From an uncultured Eubacteriales bacterium (GTDB lineage: Bacteria; Bacillota; Clostridia; Oscillospirales; Oscillospiraceae), in the NCBI GenBank assembly GCA_900546615.1, contig URDJ01000020.1, positions 1 through 50,907 of the forward strand: a stretch of DNA of 50,907 nucleotides. The letters run 5' to 3'. A program made the position numbers and the translations under genes. The notes under the pieces were generated by a model. It saw nothing but the letters and a program-made list of their open reading frames with translations, was not told the origin of the DNA and searched no databases. This document shows, one piece after another, positions 16,451 to 26,923 of this stretch (positions are counted from its first letter, which is position 1; the number at the start of each line of letters is the position of its first letter).

Positions 16451-16471
16451 AAGTGAATGAGAGGAATTTAA

Positions 16472-18208
16472 ATGGTAAAGCTTTTTCGTATGAGCCTGCG
16501 CGAGTACCGGAGTGTCACGATACTGACGCCCATACTTGTTTCGCTCGAAGTTGTAATGGAATGCATCATACCCTTCATAACCGCCAACCTCGTCAACGAG
16601 ATCAAGGCGGGCTGCGGCATGGATGTGATACTGCGCTACGGCGGGCTGCTGGTGCTCATGGCGGCGCTGTCGCTGCTGTTTGGAGCTCTGGCGGGTCTGA
16701 CCTGTTCGACCGCCTCCTGCGGTCTCGCGCGAAACCTCCGGCACGACATCTTCCACTCCGTTCAGGGCTTCTCGTTTGAGAATATCGACCACTTTCTGAC
16801 CTCGTCGCTGGTCACGAGGATGACGACTGACGTCACGAACGTGCAGTTCGCCTTCATGATGATAATACGTCTGGCGATACGCTCTCCGCTCATGCTGGTC
16901 TTCGCCTTCGTCATGGCCTTCATGATGGGCGGGAAAATGGCCTGGATTTTCCTCTTTGTGCTGCCCGTGCTCGCCGCCGGACTGGCTATCATCATCTCTA
17001 AGACGATACCCCTGTTCCGTCGGGTTTTCAAGAAGTACGACAAGCTCAACGAATCCATACAGGAGAATGTCAAGGCTATGCGTGTGGTCAAGGCCTTCGT
17101 GCGCGAGGACTACGAGTCGAAGAAATTCGGCACCGCGGCCGAGGACGTCTGCGCGGACTTCACAAGGGCCGAGCGCATCCTTGCCCTCAACGGTTCGCTC
17201 ATGCAGTTCTGCATTTACTCGGTCATGGTCTTCGTGCTATCCTTCGGCTCGTACACCATCGTAACCTCTATGGGTCTCGACTTCGACGTGGGCCAGCTCT
17301 CGGCGCTGCTAACCTACAGCTTCATGATGCTCTCCAGCCTCATGATGCTTTCCATGGTCTTCGTCATGATAACCATGGCCGGCGAGTCCACGAAGCGTAT
17401 TATAGAGGTGCTCAGCGAAAAGAGCACGCTTACCAACCCCGAAAATCCTGTATACGAGGTTACGGACGGTTCTATCGACTTCGACGGTGTGAGCTTCCGC
17501 TACTCCGCAAAGGCCGAGCGCATGGCGCTCTCGAACATTGACCTGCACATAAGGTCCGGCGAAACTATAGGCATCATAGGCGGCACTGGCTCGTCGAAGT
17601 CCACGCTCGTGAACCTCATCTCCAGGCTCTACGACGTGACCGAGGGCAGCGTGAAGGTCGGCGGCCGCGACGTGCGCGAGTACGATATTGAGACGCTGCG
17701 CGGGCAGGTGGCCGTCGTGCTGCAGAAGAACCAGCTGTTCTCCGGCACCATCAAGGACAACCTGCGCTGGGGCAATAAGGAGGCCACGGATGAGGAGCTG
17801 GTGCACGTGTGCAAGCTGGCGCAGGCGGACGATTTCATAAGCCAGTTTCCTGACGGCTACGACACCTGGATAGAGCAGGGCGGCACGAATGTCTCCGGCG
17901 GCCAGAAGCAGAGGCTCTGCATAGCCCGTGCGCTGCTCAAGAAACCGAAGATACTCATACTCGACGACTCGACCTCCGCCGTCGATACCAGGACCGACGC
18001 CGGCATACGCAAGGGCCTGCGCGAATTCATGCCCGAGACAACGAAGCTCATCATAGCCCAGCGCACGGCCTCCGTCGAGGACGCTGACAGGATAATAGTC
18101 ATGGACGGCGGCAGCATCATGGCCGTCGGCTCCCATGCGGAGCTAATGGCCTCGAACGAGGTCTATCGCGAGATATACACCTCGCAGAACAAGGCAGGTG
18201 CGGACTAA
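16472..18208 (+). CDS. ABC exporter half-transporter, degenerate-site subunit
   Basis: A 578-residue permease-ATPase fusion. Residues 1-320 are six transmembrane helices of the ABC type-1 exporter fold. The ATPase domain has Walker A GGTGSSKST (about 371), signature NVSGGQKQR (about 473), Walker B ILILDDSTS (about 496) and switch IAQRTAS (about 529). The catalytic glutamate after Walker B is Asp and the switch histidine is Gln. This is the pattern of the degenerate subunit in heterodimeric exporters such as TM287/288 or BmrCD. The partner overlaps by one base at 18208. Together they form one membrane exporter, probably for drugs, lipids or peptides; the substrate cannot be told. Confidence 0.9.
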   Translation: MVKLFRMSLREYRSVTILTPILVSLEVVMECIIPFITANLVNEIKAGCGMDVILRYGGLLVLMAALSLLFGALAGLTCSTASCGLARNLRHDIFHSVQGFSFENIDHFLTSSLVTRMTTDVTNVQFAFMMIIRLAIRSPLMLVFAFVMAFMMGGKMAWIFLFVLPVLAAGLAIIISKTIPLFRRVFKKYDKLNESIQENVKAMRVVKAFVREDYESKKFGTAAEDVCADFTRAERILALNGSLMQFCIYSVMVFVLSFGSYTIVTSMGLDFDVGQLSALLTYSFMMLSSLMMLSMVFVMITMAGESTKRIIEVLSEKSTLTNPENPVYEVTDGSIDFDGVSFRYSAKAERMALSNIDLHIRSGETIGIIGGTGSSKSTLVNLISRLYDVTEGSVKVGGRDVREYDIETLRGQVAVVLQKNQLFSGTIKDNLRWGNKEATDEELVHVCKLAQADDFISQFPDGYDTWIEQGGTNVSGGQKQRLCIARALLKKPKILILDDSTSAVDTRTDAGIRKGLREFMPETTKLIIAQRTASVEDADRIIVMDGGSIMAVGSHAELMASNEVYREIYTSQNKAGAD

Positions 18209-20106
18209 TGAGAAAGAGGAAGACAGAAAATGGCGGCGCCGTCGTCGGGCGTCTGCTGCGCACCATGCGCGAATTCTACCCCGTCATGCTGCCGCTGGCC
18301 ATCGTGTGCATCGTCATAAACGCCGTGGTCAGCTCCATACCCTCGCTGTTCATGCAGAACATCATCGAGGTCATCGAGAGCAGCTGGCAGTCCGGCGACT
18401 GGGCCTCGGCCAGCGGGCCGATACTGAAGCTCGTCGCGACACTTGCCTGTTTCTACGGCGTATCGCTCATCGCGGGCGCGGCCTTCAACCAGCTCATGGC
18501 CATCATCACCCAAGGCACGCTCAAAAAACTCAGGTGCAGGATGTTCGACAAGATGCAGTGCCTGCCCATCAAGTACTTCGACTCCAACAGCCACGGCGAC
18601 ATCATGAGCCACTACACCAACGATATCGACACCCTGCGCCAGATGATATCACAGAGCTTCCCGCAGCTGCTGTCCTCCGCCATCATGGTCACGACGGTCT
18701 TCTGCATCATGCTCTACTTCAGCCTCTGGCTGACCCTCGTGGTGCTCGCCGGCGTGGCGCTGATGCTCTACCTCACCGGCCGCATCGGCGGCAAATCCGC
18801 CAGCTTCTTCTTCAGGCAGCAGGCCGCTCTCGGCAGGGTCGAGGGCTTCGCCGAGGAGATGATGAGCGGCATGAAGGTCGTCAAGGTCTTCTGCCACGAG
18901 GAGGAGAGCCAGGCCGACTTCGACAGGATAAACGACGAGCTGTTCCGCGAATCCGAGAAGGCAAATAAATACGCCAACACCCTCGGTCCAATCCTGAACA
19001 ACATCGGCAACGTGCTCTATGTCGTCGTCGCGGTCGCAGGCGGACTGCTGCTCATCGGCGGCGCGAAAAACCTGAGCATCTCCGGCATGGCCTTCAGCAT
19101 CAGCATCGTCGTGCCCTTCCTGAACATGACCAAGTCCTTCGCGGGCAATATCGGCCAGGTCTCGCATCAGGTCAACTCGGTGGTCATGGGCATCGCCGGC
19201 ACGAAGCGCATCTTCGCGCTGCTCGACGAGCCGGCAGAGTCGGACAGCGGCTACGTCACGCTCGTTAACGCGAAAGAGATAAACGGCGAGTACGTCGAGT
19301 GCGAGGAGCGCACGGGGCTTTGGGCCTGGAAGCACCCGCACAGGGCCGACGGCACGGTCACCTATGTGCCCCTGCGCGGCGACGTCAGGCTCTTTGACGT
19401 GGACTTCGAGTACGAGCCGGGCAAGCCCGTCCTGCACGATATCTCGCTCTACGCCAAGCCGGGCCAGAAGGTCGCCTTCGTCGGCGCGACCGGCGCGGGC
19501 AAGACCACCATCACGAATCTGCTCAACCGCTTCTACGATATCGCTGACGGCAAGATACGCTACGACGGGATAAATATCACGAAGATCAGGAAAAGCGATC
19601 TGAGGCGCGCTCTGGGCATCGTGCTGCAGGATACGAATCTGTTCACCGGCACGGTCATGGAGAACATCCGCTACGGCAAGCTGGATGCCACGGATGAGGA
19701 CTGCATCGCTGCTGCAAAACTCGCTGGCGCGGACGACTTCATCACAAGGCTGCCCGAGGGCTATAACACGGTGCTCTCCGGCAACGGCGCGAACCTCTCG
19801 CAGGGCCAGAGGCAGCTCATTTCGATAGCCCGTGCCGCCGTGGCCGACCCGCCGGTCATGATACTCGACGAGGCCACGAGCTCCATCGACACGCGCACCG
19901 AGGCCATCGTCCAGCGCGGCATGGACGCGCTCATGCAGGGCCGTACGGTCTTTGTCATAGCCCACCGGCTCTCGACCGTTAAAAACTCGGACGTCATAAT
20001 CGTCCTCGAGCATGGCCGTATAATCGAGCGCGGCACCCATGAGCAGCTGCTCGAAATGAAGGGTCAGTACTTCCAGCTCTACACCGGCGCTTTCGAGCTG
20101 GAGTGA
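18208..20106 (+). CDS. ABC exporter half-transporter, catalytic subunit
   Basis: A 632-residue permease-ATPase fusion whose ATG overlaps the stop of its partner (TAATG). Six transmembrane helices lie in residues 20-330. An insert of about 50 residues (NAKEINGEYVECEERTGLWA) precedes the ATPase domain; it is typical of the larger subunit in Clostridial heterodimeric exporters. Walker A GATGAGKTT (about 426), signature NLSQGQRQL (about 527), Walker B VMILDEATSSID (about 551) and switch IAHRLST (about 584) are all complete. It should supply the working hydrolysis site in the dimer with the degenerate partner. A strong terminator follows. Confidence 0.93.
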   Translation: MRKRKTENGGAVVGRLLRTMREFYPVMLPLAIVCIVINAVVSSIPSLFMQNIIEVIESSWQSGDWASASGPILKLVATLACFYGVSLIAGAAFNQLMAIITQGTLKKLRCRMFDKMQCLPIKYFDSNSHGDIMSHYTNDIDTLRQMISQSFPQLLSSAIMVTTVFCIMLYFSLWLTLVVLAGVALMLYLTGRIGGKSASFFFRQQAALGRVEGFAEEMMSGMKVVKVFCHEEESQADFDRINDELFRESEKANKYANTLGPILNNIGNVLYVVVAVAGGLLLIGGAKNLSISGMAFSISIVVPFLNMTKSFAGNIGQVSHQVNSVVMGIAGTKRIFALLDEPAESDSGYVTLVNAKEINGEYVECEERTGLWAWKHPHRADGTVTYVPLRGDVRLFDVDFEYEPGKPVLHDISLYAKPGQKVAFVGATGAGKTTITNLLNRFYDIADGKIRYDGINITKIRKSDLRRALGIVLQDTNLFTGTVMENIRYGKLDATDEDCIAAAKLAGADDFITRLPEGYNTVLSGNGANLSQGQRQLISIARAAVADPPVMILDEATSSIDTRTEAIVQRGMDALMQGRTVFVIAHRLSTVKNSDVIIVLEHGRIIERGTHEQLLEMKGQYFQLYTGAFELE

Positions 20107-20122
20107 TCATCCGCTAAAATTA

Positions 20123-20160
20123 TGCCCGCCGCCGACACGTTCAGGTATCGGCGGCGGGCA
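20123..20160 (+). terminator. Terminator after the ABC exporter
   Basis: Perfect 13-bp GC-rich stem (20123-20135 and 20148-20160, TGCCCGCCGCCGA) followed by CTTATTATATT. Confidence 0.8.
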
Positions 20161-20201
20161 CTTATTATATTCCGACGCTCCAGCGTCCCGGGAAATAAAA
20201 A

Positions 20202-20223
20202 ACCGACTGCCTAAGCAGTCGGT
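20202..20223 (-). terminator. Terminator of tRNA-Val
   Basis: Perfect 9-bp stem ACCGACTGC / GCAGTCGGT with a 4-nt loop, followed on the minus strand by a run of six T. It lies just after the tRNA 3' end. Confidence 0.85.
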
Positions 20224-20224
20224 C

Positions 20225-20301
20225 TGGTGGACGATACAGGACTCGAACCTGTGACCCTCCGCACGTCAAGCGGATGCTCATACCAGCTGAGCTAATCGTC
20301 C
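20225..20301 (-). tRNA. tRNA-Val (anticodon GAC)
   Basis: A 77-nt tRNA with encoded CCA. Acceptor GGACGAT/ATCGTCC, D arm GCTC/GAGC, anticodon stem TCCGC/GCGGA with loop TTGACGT (GAC at 34-36), and T arm ACAGG-TTCGAGT-CCTGT are all complete. It reads GUC and GUU codons. Confidence 0.96.
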
Positions 20302-20358
20302 ATTTCGCAAGCAAGCGTTATTTTAACTCATGCCTGCGAAATTGTCAACTCTTTTTTC

Positions 20359-21117
20359 TCAAAATTGCGGCAAATATTCTGTTGGGTCTACACTCTGCCC
20401 GTTTGCCCGCATCGCGAAGTGCAGGTGGTACACGAGACCGGCCTCGCCTATCGCCGTTGTACCGACCGAGCCTATCGTGTCGCCCACGGACACGCTCTGG
20501 CCCACGCTCACCGTCGGCAGCTCGGCCAGGTTCGAGTATACCGTCTCCAGCCCGCCGCCATGCTCAAGCACCACCGTCGTGCCCAGCAGGTCGTCAGTGT
20601 ATATCTCGCTCACCACGCCGTCCGCCGCCGCGAGCACCTGCGTGCCCAGTGAGGACTCGATGTCGATGCCGTCGTGCGTGCGCCAGTCGGCCATGGTCTT
20701 GTCATATACCAGCTCCGTCATGGCGTAGGGCTGCTCTACCGCGCCGTATACCGGCCAGACCCAGCTGGTCGGCGCGGTGTCGGTCTCAGCCTGTTCCACG
20801 ACCTGCTCAGGCTGTTCCTGAACGACCGGCTCCTGAGCCTGCACCTCCGGGGCGACCGGCTCCGCTATGACCTCCTGCGCGTCCTCGGGCACGTCCCAGA
20901 TCGTCTCCGTGCTCTCGGTCGGCGCGGGTGTCGCCGCGGGCCTCGCGGTCACGGTGACAACGTTCTGCTTCTCCACAGTCCCTTTCCCCGACGACAGCAG
21001 CGTCCACGCCGAAACTCCTATCACTCCGACGCACAGGAAAAGGACTATGTAGAAGCCCTTTCCGCTAAAAAAGCTCTCCAACCGGCTCTGGCCGGAGTCC
21101 TTCTTCTTATCCTCCAT
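20359..21117 (-). CDS. SpoIIQ-like membrane M23 (LytM) protein
   Basis: A 252-residue protein with one transmembrane helix at about 22-42 and a long Pro/Glu/Val-rich stalk (residues 60-115, for example EPVAPEVQAQEPVVQEQPEQ). The C-terminal domain is M23: HDGID gives His148 and Asp152, and HLHF gives His231 and His233, the usual zinc ligands. The YxHL histidine is replaced (YSNL). This layout matches SpoIIQ, which in sporulating Firmicutes sits in the forespore membrane and pairs with SpoIIIAH across the gap. A general cell-wall endopeptidase is the alternative. No sporulation neighbour is present. Confidence 0.75.
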   Translation of the reverse strand: MEDKKKDSGQSRLESFFSGKGFYIVLFLCVGVIGVSAWTLLSSGKGTVEKQNVVTVTARPAATPAPTESTETIWDVPEDAQEVIAEPVAPEVQAQEPVVQEQPEQVVEQAETDTAPTSWVWPVYGAVEQPYAMTELVYDKTMADWRTHDGIDIESSLGTQVLAAADGVVSEIYTDDLLGTTVVLEHGGGLETVYSNLAELPTVSVGQSVSVGDTIGSVGTTAIGEAGLVYHLHFAMRANGQSVDPTEYLPQF

Positions 21118-21192
21118 TTCATGACCTCCTGAAGAAAATGGTGTCTTCGGAGGCTATTATTGACAAGGCGGCAGGGTCTTATACAAAGAATT

Positions 21193-23130
21193 TTATCCGA
21201 GCCGCATCAGTATCGCCGCGGCCTCGGCGCGGGTGCAGGTCGCGGTGGGATGGATGAGTCCGTTCTCGTCACCCTCGATGATGCCCTCGCTCACAGCCCA
21301 GCGCATGGCCTCATATGCCCAGCCGCTTATGGCGTCGGCGTCTGGAGCCGTCAGAGCGTAGTTGACCACCGGCTCGCCGGAGAGCCGCCAGAGCATGGTC
21401 ACCAGCTCCTGACGGGTGATCGCGGCGCTCGGGTTCTCGCCGTCGGATATGCCCTTCGCGACGACCCACTCCTGAGCCTTCGCGTACCATGTCGCGCCGC
21501 CCGTGGTATCAATGCCCTCGGCGCGGGCGATTATCGTCCAGACCATCGCACGCGTCATGTTGGCATTCGGCTCAAAGGTCGTCGCAGACGTGCCGTCCAT
21601 CAGGCCGTTCGAGTACACATACGCAACGTAATCATAGAACCAGTCGCCGGTGCGCACGTCCACGAACGGGAAGCTCACGGGCACAAACACCGCGCTGGCA
21701 GTGACGGCCTTGTCGGGCATGCGGAAGGTGTTGCCGCTTATCTTCTCGCCGTCGACGGTGATGTAGGCCAGCTCGTAGCCCTCATCCGGCGTCGCGGCGA
21801 CGGTGATGAGCGTTCCCGCGCTGCCGTCCGACGGGTTGACGCGGATAGTGCCGTTCGCCGGGTCGACGACGGTTATCTCATGAGTCTCGGGGATATTGTA
21901 CATTGTCCACCGCGCATAGAATTCCTTGTTGCCTACATCTGTGTCGGATATCTCCGTATAAGGCCCGTCCTGGAACTTCTCGTCAGCGTACCAGCCATCA
22001 AAGCGGTAGCCGGAGCGCGTCATCTGTTCCGCATCTGGGAGCAGCGTCGTCGTGCCATAGGTATAGCTTGTGACGCCCTGATAATCTTCAACAAATTTGC
22101 CGCCGTTCAGATGGAGCGTGACATTATAGGTGTTGACTGTCCACTGGGCGTAGAGGGTGACGTTACCGTTCTGGTCGGCGGTGAGGTTGCTCACGCTCTG
22201 GCCATTGGAATAGACAACACTGCCGCCCTCCGACGTGCTCCACCCGGCGAAGGTGTAGCCGGTGCGGGTGAAGCTGTTGGGTCTGAGGTTTTGGGAGGCG
22301 TCGTAGGTGAAGGGCTGGGGATCCATGCTGCCTTCGCCGCCGTTGGGGTAAAATTTCACGGTGTAGCTGTTGGCAGTCATTGAGGCTTCCCCGTCCCCCA
22401 GAGCCACATGATAGCCTGTCCTATCCGAGAAGAAATAGTCCGCTGGGTCTTTACCTTGCATATGGGTGCTCCACCCACTGGTGAAGGTGCCGGTGGTTTC
22501 CGTGGTCACACCGATGGAAGCGACTGGTGACAGCCCGTCCTCGCCGATGGTGATGACTGGTTTAGCGTAAAGCTGGTACAGATCCACATTGTTGACGGTG
22601 GTCTCGTCTGCCTTGGTGTTGCCCGTTATAGTGGGGTTGCCGGACAGTTCGAAGGTTCCGTTATTCACATACACCCCGCCGCCTCAGTTGTAGAGGTAGC
22701 CCTCTTCGCTCACCGTTTGGCCATTACCGCCGGTAATAACGCCGCCGGTGAGGTTACAGGTTGTTGCGCCCTCATCAGTGGGCGAGCCCGGATGCCAGAG
22801 GCCGTCCCTGCCGAGGTAGCCGCTGGTTGTGCCGCTGGTACAATCGCACAGGGTAAGGGATGCGCCGCTGTTGACCTTGATGTACTGCTCATTCAGGTCC
22901 AGTACATGGCCGTTGAGGCAGAGGGTGACGGTGCCGCTGACGGTGATGGCGCCGTTGTGCTCCACGTCACCGGACAGGAAGTAGTTGCCGTTGGCCAGTG
23001 CAGTGGTGTCCCCGTCCAGCGCAATCCAGCTGCTATGGTCGGTGTGCTCCCCCACCGCCAGCGCCGTGACGGACAGCATGCCCAGGCAGAGCGCCAGGAC
23101 ACAAAACAAACTTAAAAATCGTTTTCGCAT
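21193..23130 (-). pseudogene. SLH-anchored surface protein interrupted by an in-frame TGA
   Basis: Starting at ATG 23130 (AGGAGG 10 nt before), the frame has a signal peptide to about residue 25 and a beta-helix-like stretch (GAITVSGTVTLCLNGHVLDL, GVITGGNG). At codon 149 (22684-22686) it meets TGA, then continues in the same frame with GGGVYVNNGTFELSGNPTIT, exactly what such proteins show, to a total of 646 codons. After the stop come two Listeria-Bacteroides-type repeats (FYPNGGEGSMDPQPFTYDAS, GYTFAGW; LHLNGGKF, GYRFDGWY) and three SLH domains that bind wall polymers. Either the gene is inactivated or the codon is a sequencing error. Its SLH part is shared with the gene at 31644. Confidence 0.8.
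21281..21549 (+). repeat. 269-bp identical repeat within SLH coding sequence, copy 1
   Basis: Bases 21281-21549 are identical to 31741-32009, in the same orientation, 10.46 kb apart. Both encode the central SLH segment (ARAEGIDTTGGATWYAKAQE and onward). Sequence beyond both ends differs at once. Confidence 0.95.
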
Positions 23131-23171
23131 TTCGGTCAAACCTCCTTAGTAGTCTGGCCAATGCGAAAACG
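23120..23171 (-). promoter_or_regulatory. Leader hairpin over the start codon of the SLH gene
   Basis: A perfect 12-bp inverted repeat: CGTTTTCGCATT at 23120-23131 and its complement at 23160-23171. In the minus-strand mRNA the downstream arm contains the start codon (ATGCGAAAACG) and the loop holds the AGGAGG site. Directly upstream lies an 18-bp palindrome (23167-23184, AAACGGCGT and its mirror) that could be an operator or part of the same fold. Confidence 0.5.
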
Positions 23172-23232
23172 GCGTACGCCGTTTGATTGCCTTTTATTTT
23201 ACACTATATCCTGGAGCCCTGCAGGCAAAAAA

Positions 23233-23256
23233 CACCCCCGCCTCACGGCGGGGGTG
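23233..23256 (-). terminator. Terminator of the glycolytic operon
   Basis: Perfect 10-bp stem CACCCCCGCC / GGCGGGGGTG with a TCAC loop; on the minus strand it is followed by a run of six T. It lies 17 bp after the enolase stop. Confidence 0.9.
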
Positions 23257-23273
23257 CTGGTGTCATTATTCGC

Positions 23274-24590
<1,317 letters not shown>

Positions 24591-24608
24591 TCAAATGTTT
24601 TATTGGAA

Positions 24609-26135
24609 TCACTTTTCAATGAGGGATACGCCGGTCATTTCCTTCGGCGCGGGCAGGCCCATCAGCTCAAGCAGCGTCGGCGCGATGTCCGCCAGCCTGC
24701 CGCCTTCCCTGAGCTTCATGTCCTCGGTGCCCACGATGACGAAGGGCACGGGGTTAGTCGTATGCGCCGTGTTCGGGCTGCCGTCAGGCTCAACCATACG
24801 GTCAGCGTTGCCGTGGTCCGCGGTCACCGCGAGCACGATGCCGTTGCGCTTGGCGCACTCCACGACCTCGCCGAGGCACTTGTCCACGGTCTCAACCGCG
24901 GTAATGGCCGCAGAGGTCACGCCGGTGTGGCCGACCATGTCGCAGTTTGCAAAATTGCAGACGTAGAGGCCGCAGCCGCCCTCGTCCATCCGCGCCACGA
25001 GCTTGTCCTTGACCTCCACGGCACTCATCTGCGGGATGAGGTCGTAGGTCGGGAATTCCTTCGGCGACGGCACGAGCGTGCGCTCCTCGCCCTCGTACTG
25101 CTTCTCGACGCCGCCGTTGAGGAAGAATGTCACGTGCGCGTATTTCTCGGTCTCCGCCACGCGGTACTGCTTTATGCCGAGGCTGCTCACGTACTCGCCT
25201 ATCGTGCCCTCGAGGTGCTCGGGCGGGAAGGCGATGGGCAGCGTCAGCGCCGCGTCGTACTGCGCCGTGCAGACGTAGGAGAGCGCGAGCTTCTCGCAGC
25301 TCATTTCCGCGCCCTCGGGCAGATTTCCGGTGAGCGCCCAGGTCATCTCACGCGCGCGGTCGGGGCGGAAGTTCATGAAGATCACGCTGTCGCCGGAGCG
25401 TATCGTCCCGGCCTTGTCGATGACGACAGGCTCGACGAACTCGTCCGTCACGTCCTTGGCGTAGCTCGCCTCGACGGCCTCGACCGCGCCCTTTGCGGGC
25501 ACGCCGATGCCGCGCACGATGGCGTCATAGCCCTTCTGCAGGCGCTCCCAGCGCTTATCGCGGTCCATGCCCCAGAAGCGGCCCTGTATCGTCGCGATCT
25601 TGCAGTTTCCGAGCTTCTCGCACTCGTCCTGGAGCATCTTCACGTAGCCCGCGCCGGTCTTGGGACCGACGTCGCGCCCGTCGAGGAAGCAGTGGACGTA
25701 CACGCGCGGCAAGCCACGGCGCTTTGCCATCTCGAGTATGGCGAAGATGTGTTTAATATGGCTGTGGACGCCGCCATCCGAGAGCAGGCCCAGCACGTGG
25801 AGCGCGCCCTTATTCGCAAGCGCGTCGTCCATCGCCTTGATATAGGCGCTGTTCTCAAAGAAGCTGCCGTCGTTCACGGCGTTCGTTATCTTCGGCAGGT
25901 CCTGATACACCACGCGGCCCGCGCCGATATTGGTGTGGCCGACCTCGGAGTTGCCCATCTGCCCCTCCGGCAGGCCCACGTCCAGCCCGGAGGCCGACAG
26001 CTGGGTATGCGGGCAGCAGCTCAGGAGCTTGTCCATCACCGGCGTCTTCGCCTCCCAGATGGCGTTGCCCTCGCCGGGGATTCCGATGCCGTAGCCGTCG
26101 AGTATGACCAGTGCGGTGGGTCTTATCTTATCCAT
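24609..26135 (-). CDS. gpmI: 2,3-bisphosphoglycerate-independent phosphoglycerate mutase
   Basis: A 508-residue manganese enzyme that converts 3-phosphoglycerate to 2-phosphoglycerate. Marks: LVILDGYGIG at the start; MGNSEVGHTNIGAGRVVYQD, containing the phosphoserine nucleophile (NSEVGH); HCFLDGRDVGPKTG; and the late metal sites NFANCDMVGHTG and TADHGNAD. ATG 26135 lies inside the end of tpiA (13-base overlap) behind GGAGGAG, so the two are translationally linked. Eno follows after a 30-bp gap. The GpmI type, not the cofactor-dependent GpmA, is usual in Clostridia and sporeformers. Confidence 0.97.
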   Translation of the reverse strand: MDKIRPTALVILDGYGIGIPGEGNAIWEAKTPVMDKLLSCCPHTQLSASGLDVGLPEGQMGNSEVGHTNIGAGRVVYQDLPKITNAVNDGSFFENSAYIKAMDDALANKGALHVLGLLSDGGVHSHIKHIFAILEMAKRRGLPRVYVHCFLDGRDVGPKTGAGYVKMLQDECEKLGNCKIATIQGRFWGMDRDKRWERLQKGYDAIVRGIGVPAKGAVEAVEASYAKDVTDEFVEPVVIDKAGTIRSGDSVIFMNFRPDRAREMTWALTGNLPEGAEMSCEKLALSYVCTAQYDAALTLPIAFPPEHLEGTIGEYVSSLGIKQYRVAETEKYAHVTFFLNGGVEKQYEGEERTLVPSPKEFPTYDLIPQMSAVEVKDKLVARMDEGGCGLYVCNFANCDMVGHTGVTSAAITAVETVDKCLGEVVECAKRNGIVLAVTADHGNADRMVEPDGSPNTAHTTNPVPFVIVGTEDMKLREGGRLADIAPTLLELMGLPAPKEMTGVSLIEK

Positions 26136-26911
26136 GGCTCCTCCAGCGCGGTACCGGCTATTATCCTCGCGAAGTCCTGAGGCTTGAGCGAGGCGCCGCC
26201 GATGAGGCCGCCGTCGATATCAGGCTGAGCCAGCAGCTCGTCGCAGTTCTTGGCGTTCATGCTTCCGCCGTAGAGGATGCTCACGGCCCTCGCGGTGCGC
26301 GCGTCGAACATGCCCCTGATGACGGTGCGGATCTCGCGGCAGACCTCCTCGGCCTGCTCCGCGGTCGCGGTGCGGCCCGTGCCGATGGCCCAGATAGGCT
26401 CGTAGGCGATGATGCAGCGCTTCACGTCCTTGGCCTCGAGGCCCGCCAGAGCGGCCTTGACCTGATAGTCAACGTACTCCATCGTCAGCTCACGCTCACG
26501 CTGCTCGAGGCTCTCGCCCACGCAGATGATCGGAGTCACGCCCGCCGCCAGCAGGGCCTTCGCCTTGGCGTTCACCATAGAGTCAGTCTCGGCGTGGTAC
26601 TCGCGCCTCTCGCTGTGGCCGACGATGCAGTATTTCACGCCCAGGTCGGCCAGCATGGCGGCCGAGACCTCGCCGGTATATGCGCCCTTGTCGTGCACGG
26701 ACACGTCCTGCGCGCCGAAAGCGAGCCTGCTGTCGCGTATGGCCTTCGACACCGCCGGGATCAGCGGGAACGGCACGCACAGTACGGTCTCGCAGCTCTT
26801 GGTCTTGGGCATTGCCGCCCTCAGCTCCTCCACAAAGGGCTTCACCTCGGAGGCGAGCTTGTTCATCTTCCAGTTGCCGGCTATAACGGTCTTGCGGTAC
26901 TTTCTGTTCAT
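26123..26911 (-). CDS. tpiA: Triosephosphate isomerase
   Basis: A 262-residue TIM barrel that interconverts dihydroxyacetone phosphate and glyceraldehyde 3-phosphate. Visible are the substrate lysine in AGNWKMNK (about residue 13), the catalytic histidine in YCIVGHSERREY, the catalytic glutamate in IIAYEPIWAIGTGR with the mobile loop after it, and the phosphate site SILYGGSMNAKN. It lies 13 bp after pgk and overlaps gpmI. It is about 10 residues longer than typical, mostly at the C-terminus (ALEEPWIR), the part that overlaps gpmI. Confidence 0.97.
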   Translation of the reverse strand: MNRKYRKTVIAGNWKMNKLASEVKPFVEELRAAMPKTKSCETVLCVPFPLIPAVSKAIRDSRLAFGAQDVSVHDKGAYTGEVSAAMLADLGVKYCIVGHSERREYHAETDSMVNAKAKALLAAGVTPIICVGESLEQRERELTMEYVDYQVKAALAGLEAKDVKRCIIAYEPIWAIGTGRTATAEQAEEVCREIRTVIRGMFDARTARAVSILYGGSMNAKNCDELLAQPDIDGGLIGGASLKPQDFARIIAGTALEEPWIR

Positions 26912-26923
26912 TCGAATCGCTCC

